Shown here: in pieces, positions 3,774 through 5,911 of the stretch
How positions within the stretch are numbered: the stretch's first letter is position 1
Layout of the letters: each line of letters starts with the position of its first letter
Source: Brucellaceae bacterium
Lineage (GTDB): Bacteria > Pseudomonadota > Alphaproteobacteria > Rhizobiales > Rhizobiaceae
Direction: 5' to 3'
Assembly (NCBI GenBank): GCA_031253705.1
Contig: JAIRVW010000049.1
Coordinates: 1 to 5,911, forward strand
Length of the DNA: 5,911 nt
Translations under genes and position numbers: made by a program
The notes under the pieces: model-generated
Told to the model about the DNA's origin: nothing
Database searches by the model: none
Seen by the model: the letters and a program-made list of their open reading frames with translations, nothing else

Positions 3774-5911
3774 TCAGCTGATTGTTTTGCATTGAAAACC
3801 TTCTAGCAGCGCTTTGTTATAGGCGGGAAATAATGCGCTGAAATCGGCGAGAAACGATACGGGTTTTCCTTGTGCATTAAAAGTGATCTGAAACTGTCCG
3901 GTACTTTCTTGCTTAATCTTTCCTTTGTCCAGCAAGCGAAAGAATGACCATGGCCCGCTGGCACTGGCAATTTCGCGCCAGCTATCGGTAAAAACAACAA
4001 GTTTGGAAGTGCGGTTGCTGCCGTCAGCAGGCCAGTTAACGGATACAACATCCTTTTGCTGCGGGGTTCCGGTAACACTTAAGCCTTCAATCTGCATGAT
4101 GGCTGCTTGGATGTCTGCAGGCAGATTTTGCGCTTTGATATTTACGGTAACATCCGGTTTTTTTGATCCGGAAAGGAAAAAGCTGCGTCTTATCCGGTCT
4201 GCCTGTTCAAACATTTCAAGGCTGTTCTGGCTAAAGGAAGCGGCGAGATCCTGCTGACGCCAATGCCAGGGTAAGGAGTCTGTTTCAATATAGGGTTTCA
4301 GAGATTCATTGGTAAAACGTGCAAATATTCCGTCAGGGCCGAAAAGTTGGGTAAAATCTTCCATGCTGATGTCAGTTGATGCAGCTCGCTTGAAGGGATA
4401 GCGGTTGGCGATCAGCTTTTTACAGATACTATAATTTTGTTTGTTCCATAGCTCACCGAGTGATTGTCCGATGGCAGTCCGTAAGGCGGGTCCGGAGCTT
4501 TCAGTAAATTGTTCAATCCATTGACGCAGAGGTGCGGGGAGATCAGGCGTCATATCGCGAAGTTTTTGGTACTGCTCAAGCAACTTGCTCTCAATGCTCG
4601 CGCTCGCATCGGATGCCCCTTCAGACAGGCTAAGGCGATAGGTATATTTCTCGATCAGATCAAGCGTTGTAAACAGCTGATCCAGCAATGATTGTTCTGT
4701 TTCCGGTGATTTGTTGCTGTTGAGAAATGTCCGCAAATGCGCATAGGGGATTTGTTCCTGCCAGAGAGACATGCTACTTGCCAGTGCAAACTGACTGTCA
4801 GGCTTGGCAAGATGTGGTGATAAGTTAGTTTGGTCTGCAATATTGGTGAGGAGTTTACGCAGTCTGGCATTATATGAGTGCCGTGTCTGGAGTAAACCTT
4901 CATTGGTGGTGACCGTATGATCCGGTAACTGAAGATTGATATGTTGTAGATAATTAGCCCAGATTTGATTAAAGCGGCCGGCATAGGAAATCAGTGTATC
5001 CCGCCCCAGATCGGTGATGTCTGTTTTATCAGGATTCGCCCAGACTTGTCGGGAACTGATAACTTTCTGCAGCGCATCACTAAAACGGGGAATGACGACT
5101 GTTTCAAAGCCTGCCCGTGTATAAAGTCCTGATATAGAACACGAATTGCTGGCTGGAAGATCAATAAGGATGATCTCATCGGCATCCGGACCGATAATAT
5201 CGGCGGCCCGCCAACGCGGAATGCTACTATTTTCCGCTAATATATAGAGCGCGCGGCTGGCTTGTGAGAGTTTAGCAAGCCTTGATTGCGCTTGCTCTAT
5301 CAGACTGTTGTCGGGTGTAATATTTGGTCTTCCGGATCTGAAAATCCGGAGAAATTCACGGATCAGCTGCGCTCTGGGTGTGAATTCCGGTTCAAGGTTT
5401 TGAAATACACTTTCAAGCAATTGCTGCTGCTCTTCTGCGGCAAGGCTTAAACGTCCGGATAAGTTGAGATAAAGTGCAAGTGTATCAAAAAGATGGTTCA
5501 GGCTGTCATCATCCGTTCCTTCAAGGCGCAAATTGATTTCAAGTGAGCGCATAATTTGCGGGAGGAGATATTTATCTGCCAGCTGATCATGGGTTGAAAT
5601 AATTGAGTTCCGGAATTTTGTGCCTGAAATGAACTTGTTGATATGACTGTTATTCAGTTCTTCCATTAATTGCCGTATGATCATCAACGGATTCATAATT
5701 GCTACGAGCGGAAAATTTTTTCCAGAATTGGCGTTCATTTCAGACAAAGCAATGTCGGCGGACTTCAGTTTATTATGGATTGAAGCAAGATAAATTTGCG
5801 ATTTTTGTATAGCGTAGTGCCATGCAATCAGTGAGACAGTCATGATCATCACAGAGGCAAACAACAAGGTGACACGCTTTCTGCGCCGTCTGCGGTGAAT
5901 GACAGAAACAG
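3774..5911 (-). CDS. tssM: Type VI secretion system membrane-complex protein TssM (IcmF family), C-terminal part
   Basis: The frame is open from the right edge to TGA (complement of 3774-3776), giving 711 residues; the start lies outside. The visible fragment begins with a basic stretch HRRRRRKR and a membrane helix (about residues 14-35), which matches the third transmembrane segment of TssM. The cytoplasmic NTPase-like part and first two helices must lie beyond the window. The remaining ~675 residues are the periplasmic domain that joins TssJ and TssL in the trans-envelope complex. Family landmarks, in fragment numbering: LYTRAGFETVVIP at about 262-274, FNQIWANYL at about 313-321, RYPFKR at about 503-508, the block LFGPDGIFARFTNESLKPYI at about 522-541, WHWR at about 548-551, IRRSFFLSG at about 573-581 and GPWSFFRLLDKG at about 652-663, ending in GFQC. 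These are hallmarks of the IcmF C-terminal region. There is no frameshift or internal stop. The gene appears to be the last of its T6SS unit on this side, since the next gene is metabolic. Confidence 0.95.
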   Translation of the reverse strand, partial: VSVIHRRRRRKRVTLLFASVMIMTVSLIAWHYAIQKSQIYLASIHNKLKSADIALSEMNANSGKNFPLVAIMNPLMIIRQLMEELNNSHINKFISGTKFRNSIISTHDQLADKYLLPQIMRSLEINLRLEGTDDDSLNHLFDTLALYLNLSGRLSLAAEEQQQLLESVFQNLEPEFTPRAQLIREFLRIFRSGRPNITPDNSLIEQAQSRLAKLSQASRALYILAENSSIPRWRAADIIGPDADEIILIDLPASNSCSISGLYTRAGFETVVIPRFSDALQKVISSRQVWANPDKTDITDLGRDTLISYAGRFNQIWANYLQHINLQLPDHTVTTNEGLLQTRHSYNARLRKLLTNIADQTNLSPHLAKPDSQFALASSMSLWQEQIPYAHLRTFLNSNKSPETEQSLLDQLFTTLDLIEKYTYRLSLSEGASDASASIESKLLEQYQKLRDMTPDLPAPLRQWIEQFTESSGPALRTAIGQSLGELWNKQNYSICKKLIANRYPFKRAASTDISMEDFTQLFGPDGIFARFTNESLKPYIETDSLPWHWRQQDLAASFSQNSLEMFEQADRIRRSFFLSGSKKPDVTVNIKAQNLPADIQAAIMQIEGLSVTGTPQQKDVVSVNWPADGSNRTSKLVVFTDSWREIASASGPWSFFRLLDKGKIKQESTGQFQITFNAQGKPVSFLADFSALFPAYNKALLEGFQCKTIS

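Noticed and set aside
3925..4257. Plus-strand frame of 110 codons opposite tssM.
   Set aside because: It is antisense to the highly conserved IcmF C-terminal region and has no coherent protein features.
5331..5350. Seven-base inverted repeat TCCGGAT/ATCCGGA inside tssM.
   Set aside because: It lies in coding sequence with no T-run and no second copy; probably chance.

Overview
The window looks like chromosomal DNA of an alphaproteobacterium, most likely in the order Rhizobiales and perhaps near the Brucella/Ochrobactrum group. That is inferred from the type of the small secreted proteins, from the type VI secretion gene beside ordinary metabolic genes, and from codon use with moderate G+C. 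No marker gene fixes the taxon.

Layout. Bases 1-858 (+) hold the C-terminal 285 residues of an FtsX/MacB-type ABC transporter permease with a histidine-rich stretch in its extracytoplasmic part, which suggests zinc or another transition metal. Bases 1050-1877 (+) hold two tandem genes for small secreted proteins. They are clearly paralogous: both have a signal peptide of about 25 residues, a shared RN-x-LG-x-I-x-YC motif at identical residue numbers, and a second conserved cysteine. A strong rho-independent terminator (1902-1932) closes this pair and separates it from the convergent minus-strand genes.

The rest is on the minus strand. Reading leftward from the right edge, these are the C-terminal 711 residues of the type VI secretion membrane-complex protein TssM (IcmF family; 3774 to the window edge), a regulatory intergenic region with two striking inverted repeats (3621-3652 and 3658-3703), a fumarylacetoacetate hydrolase family enzyme (2740-3582), a promoter plus hairpin (2642-2704), a 51-residue two-helix membrane protein (2454-2609), and a 166-residue predicted secreted protein with four cysteines (1931-2431).

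How they fit together. TssM belongs to a type VI secretion cluster that extends beyond the right edge, and this window shows its 3' border. The hydrolase has its own promoter region with an operator-like palindrome, so it is probably a locally regulated catabolic gene unrelated to secretion. The 51-residue and 166-residue genes are 22 bases apart and probably form a small envelope operon of unknown role. No complete new system is demonstrated. The least explained parts are the tandem secreted pair, the small envelope operon and the double-palindrome control region.
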